15,474 nt of DNA from Wolbachia pipientis (GTDB taxonomy: Bacteria; Pseudomonadota; Alphaproteobacteria; Rickettsiales; Anaplasmataceae). The notes beneath the pieces were generated by a model. The model was not told the DNA's origin. It saw nothing but the letters and a program-made list of their open reading frames with translations, and searched no databases. A program made the position numbers and the translations under genes. The stretch is taken from assembly GCF_023661085.1 (NCBI RefSeq), contig NZ_JAHDJT010000007.1, forward strand, positions 1 through 15,474, written 5' to 3'. This document shows, in pieces, positions 14,945 through 15,474 of the stretch. The stretch's first letter is position 1; each line of letters opens with the position of its first letter.

Positions 14945-15018
14945 GGGACTATAGCTCAGTAGGATAGAGCGTTGGATTCCTAATCCGAAGGCCGTGCGTT
15001 CGAATCGCACTAGTCCCA
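14945..15018 (+). tRNA. tRNA-Arg, anticodon CCU
   Basis: The cloverleaf is complete. The acceptor is GGGACTA with TAGTCCC, the D arm is GCTC / GAGC, and the anticodon stem is TTGGA / TCCGA around the loop TTCCTAA with anticodon CCT. The T arm is GTGCG-TTCGAAT-CGCAC, and the discriminator is A. It reads AGG codons. CCA is not encoded (ATA follows). It lies divergent from the ABC ATPase gene. Confidence 0.97.
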
Positions 15019-15474
15019 TACTAATTATAACACAACCATAAAACCTACAGTAATACTCTATCTCACTGCGTTTAAATGTCAACTAATATACCCAGCTTTG
15101 TATAGTGCATTCTTATTTTATGTATATTTAAAAAGAAAGTAAATAATTAAATTTTTTGTAACATTGATTGACATGGTGCTTTCACTGGAAATGTTTTTTA
15201 AAATAAAGAGGAATTAGACTCCTCGCATAACTAGAAAAAGGCAATTATTTTAAATACTGGCGTTTTTTGTGTGCTCTAAAATTGCTTTTGCTATAAATAT
15301 TAAAAATTTTACTATAGCAGAAAAAAAGCAAAAGAAACCCTGATCACTGTCTGTTGTCAGTATTGGCGTTTTTATGCTTTAAACGCTGCAATTTAGCTGC
15401 TTTTAACCGCAACTAGTCCAAGCTATAATATTTAAGAAATTTACCAGACAGAGAAAAAAGACAATAAAACCCCG
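15019..15474. other. Gene-free 3' region with hairpins and repeat-like units
   Basis: I find no supportable open frame or known RNA here. Small inverted repeats occur at 15208-15224 (GAGGA ... TCCTC), 15289-15319 (TGCTATA ... TATAGCA) and 15366-15386 (GCGTTT ... AAACGC). ACTGGCGTTTTTT (from about 15257) and ATTGGCGTTTTT (from about 15362) are near copies. The stretch may hold a small RNA or decayed DNA, but nothing in it proves that. Confidence 0.5.
15317..15372. repeat. A-rich intergenic repeat-like unit (copy 2)
   Basis: AG-A7-GCAAAAGAAACCC (15319-15340) is followed by TATTGGCGTTTTT (from 15361). It resembles the unit downstream of the 4726 gene (5691-5766). A further start, GAGAAAAAAGACAATAAAAC (15451-15470), runs to the window edge. 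Confidence 0.4.

Noticed and set aside
15019..15474. CRISPR-like or tRNA-linked integration remnant downstream of tRNA-Arg
   Set aside because: There are no regularly spaced repeats, no integrase, and no visible duplication of the tRNA 3' end in the window.

Overview
The window looks like part of an AT-rich Anaplasmataceae genome, most likely Wolbachia (Rickettsiales). This rests on gene content and protein character, not on a search. The content includes a type-2 ferredoxin-NADP reductase, a short malic enzyme without a phosphotransacetylase domain, a BolA/monothiol glutaredoxin pair, lone ABC ATPases, an ankyrin-repeat protein, duplicated ExoD-family membrane proteins and sparse A-rich intergenic repeats. 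All but a few stretches are coding, and most genes are single-copy core functions.

Layout: 139-1848 (-) is an MsbA-like ABC exporter. 2011-2568 (-) is a compact bolA-grxD iron-sulfur pair, with malic enzyme upstream of it (2629-3948, -). Divergent from malic enzyme is pgsA (4077-4619, +), then an unrecognised multi-pass membrane protein with a very good sigma70-type promoter (4726-5685, +). An ankyrin-repeat protein with two EPIYA-like tyrosine motifs (5868-7058, -) ends at a strong intrinsic terminator. Next come a ferredoxin-NADP reductase, phosphoglycerate kinase and a secreted or anchored Cys-rich EndoU-like protein (7223-10392, all +). Converging on these is a four-gene minus-strand run: exoD copy B, exoD copy A, cysS and a YqaA/DedA-like membrane protein (13589 down to 10382). 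Then tatA (13714-13881, -, 55 aa), an FbpC-like ABC ATPase (14023-14799, -) and tRNA-Arg(CCU) (14945-15018, +). The last 456 bases have no gene but carry A-rich repeat-like units and small hairpins.

The most notable points are these. (1) cysS appears split by a frameshift in a run of nine A (minus strand) just after its real N-terminus, whose ATG overlaps the exoD stop. One extra A restores a 457-residue CysRS, so transcriptional slippage, a homopolymer error or gene decay must be considered. (2) The two exoD copies are identical over 272 bp but only about 80% identical on both sides, the signature of a recent gene-conversion tract. (3) The ankyrin protein carries EHIYDTP and EHVYEEV motifs like those of tyrosine-phosphorylated effectors. 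(4) A secreted protein resembles EndoU ribonucleases but lacks one of the expected catalytic histidines. I see no CRISPR array, transposase or phage gene.
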